A DNA stretch of 64,000 bases, from the NCBI GenBank assembly GCA_914767885.1, contig CAJZBQ010000043.1:124001-188000 (forward strand). Direction: 5' to 3'. Positions 34,845-46,470 of the stretch are shown here, piece by piece. The stretch is from Blepharisma stoltei. Its lineage: Eukaryota; Ciliophora; Heterotrichea; Heterotrichida; Blepharismidae. The position numbers and the translations under genes are program-made. The number at the start of each line of letters is the position of its first letter. Within the stretch, counting starts at the first letter, position 1. Under the pieces are notes generated by a model. The model searched no databases. It worked only from the letters and a program-made list of their open reading frames with translations, and was not told the DNA's origin.

Positions 34845-37800
34845 ATGTCTAGCGTCGTCAAATACTGTCACTGCTGCAAACAAGACTTCGATATTATACT
34901 CTTTTGGATGAGCTCAGCTAATAAGGTACCCATACTTTAAAGAAATTGTTAGAATCGTTTTAAGAAAGAGTTATTTAGCCTAAGCAAAAGTTCTACTTGA
35001 TCAAAAGGTTGGTCTTGCAAGTGAAATTCAGAGGATCTGCAATGCGGACAGACAGAGAGAGAACTTCTGCAGCAATTTTGATAAATAGGCTGATGCTAAA
35101 AAACTAATGGACGCAAGCTGGAATTCAGGCAAAAATATCAGATGTGTTGGAGTAAAGTATAAAGGCTGGCCTTATCATATTTTCCAAATGCTTGACATAG
35201 TGGGATCTAAGTACCAAATCATTCTTGTAAAATATTATTTCGATCTGACCAGACATTTTTTTATCCATAAACATTTTTAACACGCCAAAAATATATAGGA
35301 AATTTATATTTCTGATAAGATGGCTATATAATTTGCCTGAAGAAAAAGGTTGGAGTTTACATTGTCACAATATAAACTCAAGCTTTTATTTAAATAATTA
35401 AATTTTAGTTTTATTAAGTTTTCTTACATAAAAAGGATTGATATAAACAAATTGAATCCTTTATAAAATTTTCAACTTTCCACAAGCATTTGCTCACATA
35501 AATTTGTGTTTTAATCTTCTGAATTTTAAATAATTTTTAATACTGAAAATTTGACAAAAGCTGAATAAATATCTTCTATAATTAAATATTTATCTCCGAA
35601 TTATGGATAACTAAAACGTTTTTGTTCAATATTTGCTTCTCATATTGAAAATTAAAAATTCTATTTGCTTTAACTTCATTAATTAATAAATTATAGAGAA
35701 GCCCCCTTCAAGCCTGCAAGCCAGTACTCATAGCCATTAAAGCTAGTATTATAGTTTAAGACTAAAAAGTTTATAATTATAAGTAATTAAGCTCATTTTG
35801 AGATTTTATTTACCTAGTTTTGTTAGAAAGAATTATATTAAGATTTAAATTCATTATTTCTATAAATTTCTATATTAGATTCGTGCACTTCTCTGTTTTT
35901 CATCAAGTTCAATTTTTAGGCAACTGCTTATAAAGATAAAGATGGATTAGGTTTCATAATTAACAAAAATGGAATGTTGAGCAATTGTGCCAATAAAACT
36001 GAAATGAGGTAGGAGAATCTTGATATTAATAGTATATGGTAAATCTTCTCCTCCAAGTCCTTTAAATAATTCTTTAATTTTTGATTTTTCGATTGAAAAT
36101 ATTTTAAATTCCTTGCTTTCAATCAGCCATTTCTCTTTTACACAAATTAAATTAATCCCCCAACTTCTTTTCAATTGATTTGAAAATAAAATTGCTTAAA
36201 GACTATACTTTCTGGAAAAAACAGAGAAGTGCACAAATCTAATTATAGTGAACTACACTGACTGGCACGGGGTGCTTTTGGCTCAGTTTCGAGCCAAAAG
36301 CGCCCCGTGCCAGTCAGTGTAGTTAACTATATATAATGTTTTTGATCTTGTTTTCAGCTCTTTAAATATCTAATTTATTTCTTATTTTGGCATCAAACAT
36401 TTTACTTTCTTGCCAAATAAGAAATTATATTAATATGTTTCTTTTGCTTAATGGGTAATCAGGATGACTGAATATACAAAGAGTATTCTAATGCTTATAC
36501 TGATTTTCTCGACCTTCAAACCATTTAAAAATATCTACTATGAATAAAGTTCTTGTAGTTCTTATGCAATGGCCAAATATCATAAAATTCTTGATATAGT
36601 AAGAGATGTTACACCCAAACCGTTTCAATTATCATCGAAAATATGAACAGCATGGGTTTAAAGTTTTTACAAATTTTGGATATTTTGGCTCAAGATACTA
36701 CATTATGATTTGTGAAGCATTGATTTGTGGTATTCTGAAAGGATTATTCATAGAGACATAAAAATCATATATGCAATAAAAATTGAGACATAAAGGGAAT
36801 CAAAATAATATTTTATGGAAGGAATTCAGAATTTGAGCTTAAAAATTTTTAATAAAATAATTCATTTAATAAAAATTAGATTGTTTTCAAGATTTGATTA
36901 ATTCAATAAAATAGCAGATGCCTAGTAAATAGTAAATAAGCGTTTAAATAATTTATGCTATTATTTTAAAACAAAAATATCAAGTGAGACGAAATAATTA
37001 TTATAATATATTTGGGTTGACATTTCTCAAATACTTTGTATTTAAATAGATAATAAAATAAGGTTAAAATGTATTTATATTGGTGCTGTAAAACGCTATT
37101 TAGTCTTATATTTGTAATATTGCTACGCTAAAATTGTTTATATAGATAAAAAATATCTGATCAGATCGAAATAATATTTTACAAGAATAATTTGGTACTT
37201 AGATCCCACTGTGCCAAGCACTTGGAAGCCTTGATAAGGCCTGCTTTATACTTTACTCCAACACATCTGATATTTTTTGCCTGAATTCCAGCTCGCATCC
37301 ATTAGTTTTTTCTCTCTCTCTGTCTGTCCGCATTGCAGATCCTCTGAATTTCACTTGCAAGACCAGTAGAGCAACTCTTTCTTAAACGATTCTAACAATT
37401 TCTTTAAAGTATGGGTACCTTATTAGTTGAGCTGATGGCCTCAAGGGCGTCATTCTCATCAAAAAGAGTATAATTATAGAAAGCCAAAGATTCTGCCTTG
37501 TTCACATACTTTATGCACATTCTGCATAAATGACTCATTAGAGAATAAAAAGTGTATTCATTGTAATTTATGCAGAGAAGATTCAGGGGCAAACATCTCT
37601 GATCTGCCAGATAATGAAAGAATTCTAGAAACGCTTAAAGAAGACTATATTGGATGCTCGCATCATGAAGGAGTTCCTGCAACACATTTAGACTCAAAAA
37701 CACTGGAATCGTTGTGCGAAGAGTGCTATAGCGCTCGATCTCAAAAAAATCTGATCAATTTAGAAGATATAGATTTTAGTGAAATTTTGCAAAATAGATG

Positions 37801-38926
37801 GCGTGATTTGTCTTCAGAATTGAATGGATTGCCTTATATTCTCAAAAAGAAATATTCAAACTATAAATATGACTCAAATCAAAAGAAACTCGAGTTTTGC
37901 TACAAAATTGCAGCATTTAAGTCGACTGAAATTTTATGTGATACCCATCCTTTTGTTTCTGCTAAATGAATTTCTAGAGCTACTCTAGAACCATTATGTG
38001 AAAATTGCAGCCAAAAATACGAAGAAATTATGCCTATAGAAGATGATGATACTGAGGAATTTATAAATGGCGTTCTTTATCAAAAGATCTATTCGTCTGA
38101 TTTAGCCTGCATTCCTTCTATTTATTATGAATATATTAAAAACTATGGGTGGAAGTTGAAAGATATGATAGATCTTCATCGATTTTTAAAAGAATCAGAA
38201 GGAAAAGAAAAAATCACTGAAAAAACAAAATGCCCTATTTGCCTTTCAAACTTTGGCTTTGGTTGGGATACTCCTATGAAATTATCATGTTCTGAAGCAA
38301 ATCACGCAGTTTGTCTAAAATGTTTCAGTAGCGCTGGAAGCAACTTTAGATGCCCATTGGATAATAAGGAATGTGAAATGTCAAACCCAACACCCTTGGA
38401 AGTAGATGATTTATTTTCTTATCCATGATGCAGAGGCTGCAATGAGATTATGGGGAAAAATCAAAATATCCCTGTAAAATCAAAATGCATTCATCCTATG
38501 TGTAAAGAATGCTCATTTTGCAAAATTTGTAAAGACTATGTTATTGAAGACAAAAATGTTATTGATAAAAATCTAAGCAAAAAGTTGGAATTTATGGAAA
38601 CATATTGTTTAGAACATGGAGAGCCAGCAATAAAGTTTAAAAAGGTTCTTTGAGAAATCCCATTGCATGACATTGAAATAAGAACATTTCCTAAAGTTTG
38701 CTGCAGTTATTGTAAAGGAGGCACATTTATTTTGAGAAATAAAGATTATTTCAAGATGTTTGACTCGTCAGTTCAATATACTTTTTATTGTTTAGTTGAA
38801 AATCTATCCAGATTAGATATAAGGTATCAAGAAATTGCTGAGGAATGGAAGAGCAATTTTCTAATATTTACTTATAATCAACGCCTTGAAAAAATCCAAG
38901 AAATCGCACAGATATTAGAAGGTTAA
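34845..38926 (+). CDS. RING/B-box protein, copy 1 (truncated paralogue)
   Basis: Exons 34845-34896 and 37479-38926, split by a 2,582-nt IES, give 500 codons. The N-terminus is a RING-type finger (CHCCKQDFD..CSHTLCTFCINDS..CIHCNLC), followed by two B-box-like Cys/His clusters (CSHHEGVPATH..CEECY; CDTHPF..CENC), a second RING-like finger (CPICLSNFGF..CPLDNKEC) and further Cys pairs. TGA is Trp in SAKWISR and SYPWCRG. Copy 2 continues into a beta-sandwich-like domain, but here the TTA codon is TAA (38924-26) and a 1-nt deletion follows. RING proteins are usually E3 ubiquitin ligases. Whether this shortened copy works is open. Confidence 0.75.
35873..36243. mobile_element. Nested element with about 26-nt inverted ends inside the large IES
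   Basis: The left end (TTAGATTCGTGCACTTCTCTG) and right end (CAGAGAAGTGCACAAATCTAA) are inverted copies with one mismatch. The interior is AT-rich and includes an open frame on the minus strand with no recognisable family. Confidence 0.6.
36244..36331. repeat. Perfect GC-rich hairpin, arms about 40 nt, loop 6 nt
   Basis: The arms begin ACTACACTGACTGGCACGGG and mirror each other almost completely around the loop AGTTTC. It adjoins the right end of the nested element and is flanked by TATA. It looks like a miniature hairpin transposon or a very strong RNA stem. Confidence 0.8.
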
Positions 38927-39370
38927 AGTCAACCTATCAAATGATAAAAAGAAAAAATATTAACTAGCCTAGTCATTTAATAAATAATTTCCAACAATAA
39001 TTTTTCTTATAATCTATAAATATCTGCTGATAAAATTATTAATGAATCATCTTAGATTTATTTAAGCACTATTTATTTTTACCAATAACTCTTGATTAAT
39101 CTTTTCTTCTTACCAAGATCAGTCATTATCTTTTAAATTGAGCGCACTCAGATTTTGGTTATCACACCTTAAAAGTCTAAGCCAAGATGCTCCATCACTT
39201 CATGATCCCCATAAAACAGTTTAGTTCTGATTTTGATATCCCATAAATTCTTTCAAATATGCCTTCAAGTCTCTGAATTTAAAATTGAGACTTATAGCAT
39301 GGTCTTTTCTCAAGCCTTATATGTACCAATGCTTCTGTGGGCGGTGCTATACATCTTTATATTATAAAAG
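38927..39370. pseudogene. Fragment of the TBCEL-like gene 3' end (duplicated)
   Basis: From about 38980 to 39365 the sequence closely matches 44551-45175 in the same orientation, i.e. the 3' exon and downstream region of the TBCEL-like gene, without the GC-rich insert found there. Frame disruptions show that it is not coding. Confidence 0.75.
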
Positions 39371-39519
39371 TATTTAATATTGATACTGGATGCACTCATT
39401 GAGCCTGTAAAGTGGAAAAATATTGAAAGAAAAAGATAAAATAACGGTAAAAATCAGGCATCAGAGACCAAGACTATATTGACCCATCTGATGAAATTAA
39501 AAATACCTCCTCCCAAAGT

Positions 39520-39780
39520 TTTCATATCGAAAAATTGACTCAAGATTACTTATAAAAAGATTCAATGAGGCAGCAGTGCATTGAGAAAATGGGCAGCAAG
39601 CTTTTTGGAGAAATTTATGAGTATTTGAAGAGACAAAGACAGATAGGAACTGCTGATGATATTATTATTGGAGAAGCCAAAAAACGATAGGGAAAAAACG
39701 CAATAACTTATCCATTCCTCATCGGCCAGCTAAATTTTTGGAAATATTCCACCAATTAAAAAATTAAATTTATTTGTCTT
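39520..39780. pseudogene. Fragment of the NEK kinase 3' end (duplicated)
   Basis: From about 39560 the sequence matches the last NEK exon (34536-34738), but has an in-frame TAG (near 39687) and other changes. The upstream part is an internally deleted match (CTCAAGATTACTTA then AAAGATTCAATGAGG). It lies directly before RING copy 2, as NEK does before copy 1. Confidence 0.75.
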
Positions 39781-39883
39781 CAGAAATTTTATAAAAATTA
39801 TTTATTAACTTTAGAAAATTTCTGATGAATAGATGCCAATTAATATCGTAATTTCCAGAGACAGCAGATTCTATAAAAATAAT

Positions 39884-41902
39884 ATGTCTGGCGTCGACAA
39901 ATCCTGCCACAGCTGCAAACTAGGCTTCGATCTTAATGTTAGAAGGCCAAAAATTCTACTCTGTTCACATACTTTATGCACATACTGTATAAACGACTCA
40001 TTAGAGAATAAAAAGTGTATTCATTGTAGCTTATGCAGAGTAGATTCAGGGGCAAACATCTCTGATCTGCCAGATAATGAAAGAATTCTAGAGAAGCTTA
40101 AAGAAGACTATATTGGATGCTCACATCATGAAGGAGTTCCTGCAACACATTTAGACTCAAAAACACTGGAATCGTTGTGCGAAGAGTGCTATAGCGCTCG
40201 ATCTCAAAAAAATCTGATCAATTTAGAAGATATAGATTTTAGTGAAATTTTGCAAAATAGATGGCGTGATTTGTCTTCAGAATTGAATGGATTGCCTTAT
40301 ATTCTCAAAAAGAAATATTGGAACTGTAAAAATGAGTCAAATCAAAAGAAACTCGAGTTTTGCTACAAAATTGCAGCATTTAAGTCGACTGAAATTTTCT
40401 GTGATACCCATCCTTTTGTTTCTGCTAAATGAATTTCTAGAGCTACTTTAGAACCATTATGTGAAAATTGCAGCCAAAAATGTAAAGAAATTATGCCTAT
40501 AGAAGATGATGATACTGAGGAATTTATAAATGGCGTTCTTTATCAAAAGATCTATTCGTCTGATTTAGCCTGCATTCCTTCTATTTATTATGAATATATT
40601 AAAAACTATGGGTGGAAGTTGAAAGATATGATAGATCTTCATCGATTTTTAAAAGAATCAGAAGGAAAAGAAAAAATCACTGAAAAAACAAAATGCCCTA
40701 TTTGCCTTTCAAACTTTGGCTTTGGTTGGGATACTCCTATGAAATTATCATGTTCTGAAGCAAATCACGCAGTTTGTCTAAAATGTTTCAGTAGCGCTGG
40801 AAGCAACTTTAGATGCCCATTGGATAATAAGGAATGTGAAATGTCAAACCCAACACCCTTGGAAGTAGATGATTTATTTTCTTATCCATGATGCAGAGGC
40901 TGCAATGAGATTATGGGGAAAAATCAAAATATCCCTGTAAAATCAAAATGCATTCATCCTATGTGTAAAGAATGTGAATGATGCCAAATTTGTAAAGACT
41001 ATGTTATTGAAGACAAAAATGTTATTGATAAAAATCTAAGCAAAAAGTTGGAATTTATGGAAACATACTGTTTAGAGCATAAAGAGCCAGCAATAAAGTT
41101 TAAAAAAGAATTTTGGGAAGTCCAATTACTTAACATTGAAATAAGAACATTTCCTAAAGTTTGCTGCAAAAATTGTAAAGGAGGCTCATTTAATTTGAGA
41201 AATAAAGATTATTTCAAGATGTTTGACACATTAGTTCAAGATGCTTTCTATTGTTTAGTTGAAAATCTATCCAGATTAGATATAAGGTATCAAGAAATTG
41301 CTGAGGAATGTAAGGGCGATTTTACAATTTCTAATTATAATCAACGCCTTGAAAAAATCCAAGAAATCGCACAGATATTAGAAGGTTTAAGTCAGCCTAA
41401 TCAAATGATAAAAGAAGAAAAAATATTAAACAGATTTGAAGGGATTTATCCTTATGATGGCAGACCAACAAAAGGTTGAAGAGTTTCTAAAGATCAAGTT
41501 GAATCAATCTCTTTAACATGCAGTAGAAATATAGCACTTCTGGGTCTGATATTGGGTGGAGATGTTTCAGGAGCTACGATTCATGCAGATATATATATAG
41601 CTTGCTCAGAAAATATTATAGTCGATGATCAGAGCCATATAAAAAATTTTGAAATAAAAAGTAAAGAAGAGCAGATTCGATTTGCAAATATGATTGAATT
41701 GACAGCAGAAACGAAGTACACTATTTCTGTGATTTATGACAACATTGGTGGAATATTATTTAATGGAATCCCAGCAAAAAGAAAAATAAAGTTAGAATGC
41801 TCAATATATGAAATAGAAGTGGAAAGCCCTAAGAACAATGGCCAATACCGCCTATATAGAAATGATATCGGAGGGCCAATATTAGGTTTTATTATTTCAT
41901 AA
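39884..41902 (+). CDS. RING/B-box protein, copy 2 (full length)
   Basis: Uninterrupted 673 codons with TGA as Trp. The layout is the same as copy 1 (RING: CHSCKLGFD..CSHTLCTYC..CIHCSLC; two B-box-like clusters; second RING CPICLSNFG), then Cys-rich segments and a C-terminal domain of about 140 residues (FEGIYPYDGRPTKGWRVSK..ALLGLILGG.., ending GGPILGFIIS) that resembles a PHR-type beta-sandwich as in MYCBP2-like ligases. Long stretches are almost identical to copy 1. The upstream ATG at 39833 would add MPINIVISRDSRFYKNN; the conserved start of both copies argues for 39884. Probable E3 ubiquitin ligase. Confidence 0.8.
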
Positions 41903-42102
41903 GTAATAGTCATATTTCTGAAATTTTCTATAATTTAAATATATTATGGTAATGTTAATTAATAGTCCAGATAATTGATTTAGATTCAGCATGCTTGAAT
42001 GCATTGCTTAAACTACTTATTATAGATAAAGAATTTGGTAATTCATATTAATGATCAATTTTATTATTTTAAAACAAACATTATTTTAACTTCAATAAAA
42101 TT

Positions 42103-44532
42103 ATGTATAATTCTCGTTATGGTAGCCAAAAACTCATGCAAAATCAAAGAAATGCAGAAACTCTTCTAGAATTTCTACTAGATAAACTCCAAGAAGAAAC
42201 TAAATCAGAATGTGAGCATCTTGGATTTGCAATTGAAGAGCTTTTTCCATTGTAAATTTCAATATAGGAACGCAAAAGAGTTTAACGATAAAGAAACTTC
42301 TTCCAAACTTTCTTTACCCCGCTATAATCACTATGAACAGAAAAGATTTGTCAAACTTTTAAAAGTTTCCACAGAAATCTGTCAAAAATTAGAAGGAAAA
42401 AACCCTTTAGCTTTCGCTAAACTACAAAATCTTATAAATGGGATAAATCTAAGTGAGTCTTTATCCCCTGTGAAGCCAAAAGGCAGCCTAAATTCAGTAT
42501 CACATAGCGTTACTTTTCAGTCCCCGCATGATGTTATTGATTATTGTTATACCAGAGAAAGAAAAAAATATAATCATTCAATTAATTTAATATAAATTAC
42601 TTCTAGTTAGGCTTCTAGTTTCTCCATCTTGTCGCTACTCGCGAACTCATATAGGTCTTGCAGTCCAGCTTGCTCCTCCAAGCACCTGTGAAGCCATTTG
42701 GGAGTACAGAAGTACAGTAAACACTAGCAATTTGGAGCGTTGTCTCATTCTCTCTGATATTCCTCATGCACCTGCTGCTTAAGGTTTATGCCTTTATATA
42801 ATAAATGGTAAGAAGTAAAACACATAGAGAAGGTAGGAGAAATATAAAATTTCTTTCAATTTCTCCTAATGTCTAGGAGTTCACGTGTAAAAACTTAGAC
42901 CCATAATAATAAAAATGGGGGGAAAAGGAATTAACAAAGTGAATTACCTTTTTGTCCGGAGTCATTTTTATTTATGAGAAAATATAATCAAAGCTTAAGA
43001 GTCCTCAACAATATTTCTACTATAAAAAAAGAAGAATTTGAAAAAATCCAAGAGAAAATTTCACAATTTGACTTAAAAGAAAAAAAAATTAAAGCAGAAT
43101 TACAAAAAAAAGAAGAAAAGCACGAAAAACATACAGAAATTCAGAATATAAAAAGACATCAACATTTAGAGAAAAAATCAGAAATTGAAGAAATTTTCAA
43201 AAAACAATGCGGAAGGCATTTTTTAGAGTTGGAAGGAAAAATGAAAAAATTGTCTGACTCTCCTCTTTAAATTGGAACAAAAATATTGGTAAAATTTTCA
43301 TTTTTTTGGTAAATTAACCCTATAAAAATTTTAATTTTCAATGGAAATTTTTTAAGTGAAAAACTTATGTGTTTTATATAAATAGCTTTGATCTTATTTA
43401 ATAAAATTAGTTTAGGTAGATTGCGATATAAACATTTTTTTCACACTAAATCGATTAATTTCTTATATGAATTCTTAATAAAAAATCAATTAAAATTCAA
43501 AAACATTGCATTCAATTCTTTTAAAAAAAAAATCATTATGAATTTTTTTGAAAAAAGTAGTTCTTGAAATTTGAACAGAATTTGTTGTTTCAATATAAAA
43601 GGGAGGACTGAGGCAAACAAAATAAAAATCCGAGAAAAATTAAAAGACAAACACGAGGAGATAAAGAAAAAGATTGAGCAGGATTTTGAAAAAATTGTAA
43701 TGAGTGAGGAAAGATTTATAAGCGAAAGCGAAGAGGTGGAAAAACTTATGAAAGAATTAGAAGAAAAAATAGATAGAAGGATAGAAAAATATGGGAAAAT
43801 TGTAAAAATGAGAATTCAATCAGCAAGAGAGCATGCTGAAAAGGTTGGGTATATCATGAATTTATCCCAAATGGAAGAAATAAAGCGGCAAGAAGAAAAT
43901 TTAAAAAAAGCCATTGCAAAGTCATTGACACTTTCTGATAAAAAAGAGAAAAAAGAAAATTATGCTAGAGAAACTGTTGGAAAAACCAAGAAAATGATTG
44001 AAAGAAGTATTAATAGAAGAACTAAAAGTCTTAATGAAAAATACGAAGAAGAGAACGAAAGAATCAAAAATATTGAGCAGAGAGACTCAAGAAAGACAAA
44101 ATCTCAGCTAAAAATTCAGAGGGATGCTAAAATATTGAGAAAAGAAAAAATTAAAAAAAACATAGAAAAGAAAAGCGAGCAAATAGAAAAATAAGGCTAT
44201 TAATTTTTATTATTTATTTTTTTGCATATGAATTATTTTTTCGTTAGAAAAAAATTTTATTTAGAAGGATAGCATAAAAAACAGGAAAATTATTAAAGGC
44301 ACTTATCCTTGAACAATTTGTCAATCCATAAAAATATATGAAGGAAATGCATGAATTTGATAAATTTAGGGACAAAATTCTTGAAAAGCATTTTAAGATG
44401 GCTCAAATTGCGGATGATATAAAAAATCATAGAAATCAGCTGTCAACAATAACCAGAAAAAGCAATCTTGAGCTAAATATGGTCAGAAGTGAATATACTT
44501 CACCTGCTAAATTAAATAAAAACGTGGCCTAG
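42103..44532 (+). CDS. Coiled-coil protein of unknown function
   Basis: Exons 42103-42251, 42268-42576, 42991-43225, 43598-44193 and 44337-44532; one 16-nt intron (42252-42267) and three IESs; 495 codons in all. The N-terminal part is helical (ETLLEFLLDKLQEETKSECEHLG, shown in two pieces: ETLLEFLLDK and LQEETKSEC). From about residue 150 the protein is a long charged coiled coil (KKEEFEKIQEKISQFDLKEK; REKLKDKHEEIKKKIEQDF). The C-terminus is short and polar. The second IES join (HFL-KGRTEANK) is the least certain; if wrong, the gene could be two. No family recognised. Confidence 0.6.
42577..42990. mobile_element. 414-nt IES flanked by a 12-bp direct repeat
   Basis: AAAATATAATCA occurs at 42565-42576 and 42979-42990. 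Removing one copy and the insert joins RERKKYN to QSLRVLNN in frame. The core is GC-richer than the flanks, and a short inverted pair (GGAGAAATATAAAATTTC region) lies inside. Confidence 0.8.
43226..43597. other. AT-rich IES (372 nt; ends uncertain) in the coiled-coil gene
   Basis: The frame ends at 43270 and coiled-coil coding resumes near 43600. The TAs at 43224-25 and 43596-97 keep the frame (CGRHFL-KGRTEAN), but they remove some coding-like residues, so other TA pairs remain possible. Confidence 0.5.
44194..44336. other. IES in the coiled-coil gene (143 nt)
   Basis: The TAs at 44192-93 and 44335-36 join KKSEQIEK to YMKEMHEFDKF in frame. Confidence 0.72.
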
Positions 44533-44638
44533 CTTTTTGCTTTATATAATTTCCAACAATAATCTTTCTTATAATCTATAAATATCTGCCAATAATAATA
44601 TAATTAATGGATCTCAAAAGCATTTATTATAAGCACTA

Positions 44639-44862
44639 TATCTTGCTACCTGCTATAGCCTTCCATAGACAGCAGAGTGGCGGAGTGCCCCATAGAGTTG
44701 AGTCGTGAACTAAAATTGGCAAGTCAACCCTCAAAGTAGTAAACCCAGCAGATAATACAAATTTTTTCAGGGATTTTGACTCGTCAACCTTAGCTTGCGA
44801 GTTAGCTTTCTGGGATGCTCCATCACTCTGCTCCTCATGGAATACAAGGCATGAGCTATATA
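44639..44862. mobile_element. 224-nt GC-rich intergenic insertion with a paralogous empty site
   Basis: The duplicated segment near 39065 reads GCACTATTTATTTTTACC without the insert. Here the same sequence is split after GCACTA and resumes TTTATTTTTACC, with TATATA at the junctions. The insert is therefore TA-bounded and mobile. Confidence 0.8.
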
Positions 44863-44886
44863 TTTATTTTTACCAATAACTCTTAA

Positions 44887-46400
44887 TTAATCTTTTCTTC
44901 TTACCAAGATCACGTCATTATCTTTTAAATTGAGTGCACTCAGATTTTGGTTATCAAACCTCAACAAGTCAAATCCAAGATGTTCCATCACTTCATGATC
45001 TCCATAGAACAGTTTTTGTTCTGATTTTGGTATCCCATAAATTCTTTCACATAAAGTCTTCAAGTCTCTGACTTTCCAACTGAGACTTACAACATGATCT
45101 TGAGATTCGCCTTCCTCAAGCCTTATATGCACCAATGCTTCTGTGGGCGGTGCTATACATCTTTATATTATATTTTATGTTGGCTTTATTTTAAGTATCT
45201 AAGTTTAATAATAGTGACTTTTGCTATCTGATAGGAAATATATTATAATTATGTATAAATTTACTTCAGCAAATTTCAGCACATTACCATGTTTGCTATG
45301 AACTTTATCAAATACTTGAATATTCGTTGGGATTTCTTCAGGAATAAGCCACTCAAATAAAGTTTCTTTGGTTGGCTGCATTACATGTCTACTTATATCA
45401 GCAGGATCACTGAAATCTCTTAAAAATTGCCTTTCTGCTGTCGTTCTTTCTTTTACTGAAACTTTGCTTCCATTGATTTCTTCTATATTCTGTAGATAAT
45501 TAATCAAGATTTTCCTAGCATGTTCTTTAAATCTCTCACTAAATGTGCTGTCATTAATCCTTAGTTCAGTTAAAACTGGGAAACTATTCAAATTGTAAAT
45601 TGATTGCAAATCTCTTATATCTATATATTATAACCAAAAACACCTTAAAATTTTTATATATAAATTTTTATATTAATTTTTTATGATTTAATCAAATATT
45701 TTCTTATATTTGAGTGAAACTCAAATTCAATCTTTTCAGTTTTTTAAACCCATCTAAATGTGACACATTGATGATTTCTGCAATTGGGTTATTATATAGC
45801 TTCAGCTCTTGCAGATTTTCCATTACAGATAAAGCTTCAATTTGGGAAAACTCCCTGATATCACATTTCCCCAAATTTAGCCTTGTAACATTCTGAAAAC
45901 AGTCCCTAAAAACTTCAATAAAATCTATTCTTGATGCCCTAAGGACCAAGGTTTCTATATTCGGGAAAGTTTTGCTCATAATTCTCATCTCTTGGTACCC
46001 CAAATTTACACGATTCATAACTAGCCATTTTAGTTTTTCAAATACACTATCACTATCAGCAAAAGATTGAGGATCAAGTCTTAAACGGCCTATATCAATA
46101 AACTCAAGGGCCTGAGGTAAAGTTTACGTTTAACTGTTTGCAGATGTTTATAAGCTCTTGCCAATTTGTGATACAAGTTTCAGAGATATCGAGTTCTTTT
46201 ATATTTGGGCATGTCATTGAGATTTCGCCTTCTGGGCCTGAAGATGATAAGTTTGAGTTTTTTAGGGAAACAACGGTGAGTTCTTCAAGGGTTGGAATGC
46301 GGTTTACCTGACTGGAGGATACCTTTATTTGGACGCCACTTATGTTAGGCTTGTTATAAGAATTCACATACCGATCCCGTACTAATGCCACAAAAGACAT
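44887..46400 (-). CDS. TBCEL: Tubulin-folding cofactor E-like protein (TBCEL-like)
   Basis: The gene reads 46400 to 44887 with a 16-nt intron (46112-46127) and two IESs (45618-45708, 45156-45263); 433 codons. Leucine-rich repeats occupy the first two thirds (LEELTVVSLKNSNLS; IETLVLRASRIDFIEVF; VTRLNLGKCDIREFS; LQELKLYNNPIAEI). Then comes the family segment INGSKVSVKERTTAERQFLR, and the end is ubiquitin-like (VVSLSWKVRDLKTLCERIYG..LFYGDHEVM). The CAP-Gly domain of true cofactor E is absent and no exon for it is seen upstream. TBCE proteins handle alpha-tubulin; TBCEL, which also lacks CAP-Gly, destabilises tubulin. The start is the ATG of MSFVALVRDRYV. Confidence 0.88.
45156..45263. other. Short IES in the TBCEL-like gene (108 nt)
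   Basis: The TAs at 45154-55 and 45262-63 join NVLKFAEV to APPTEALVHIRLEEG in frame. Confidence 0.82.
45618..45708. other. Short IES in the TBCEL-like gene (91 nt)
   Basis: The TAs at 45616-17 and 45707-08 join LNLSFTQI to RDLQSIYNLN, continuing the leucine-rich repeat pattern. Confidence 0.85.
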
Positions 46401-46470
46401 ATTTTATCTTTAAAATATACATAAAAGATTTTAATATATATCCCAGCCCCAAACTATCTAATTTATCTTA

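Larger units (their letters stand above)
34897..37478. mobile_element. 2,582-nt IES with long imperfect terminal inverted repeats
   Basis: Bounded by the TAs at 34895-96 and 37477-78. About 300-360 nt at each end are inverted copies of each other with a few block indels (for example GGTACCCATACTTTAAAG near 34926 and its complement near 37405). RING copy 2 has no insert at this site. Inside are a 370-nt element with its own inverted ends (35873-36243), a perfect hairpin (36244-36331) and a stretch reading IIHRDIK near 36742. No transposase is visible. Confidence 0.87.

Noticed and set aside
46401-46470. CAP-Gly domain exon upstream of the TBCEL-like gene
   Set aside because: Neither the 70 nt up to the MITE nor the sequence beyond it, which is the TTLL end, encodes CAP-Gly motifs.
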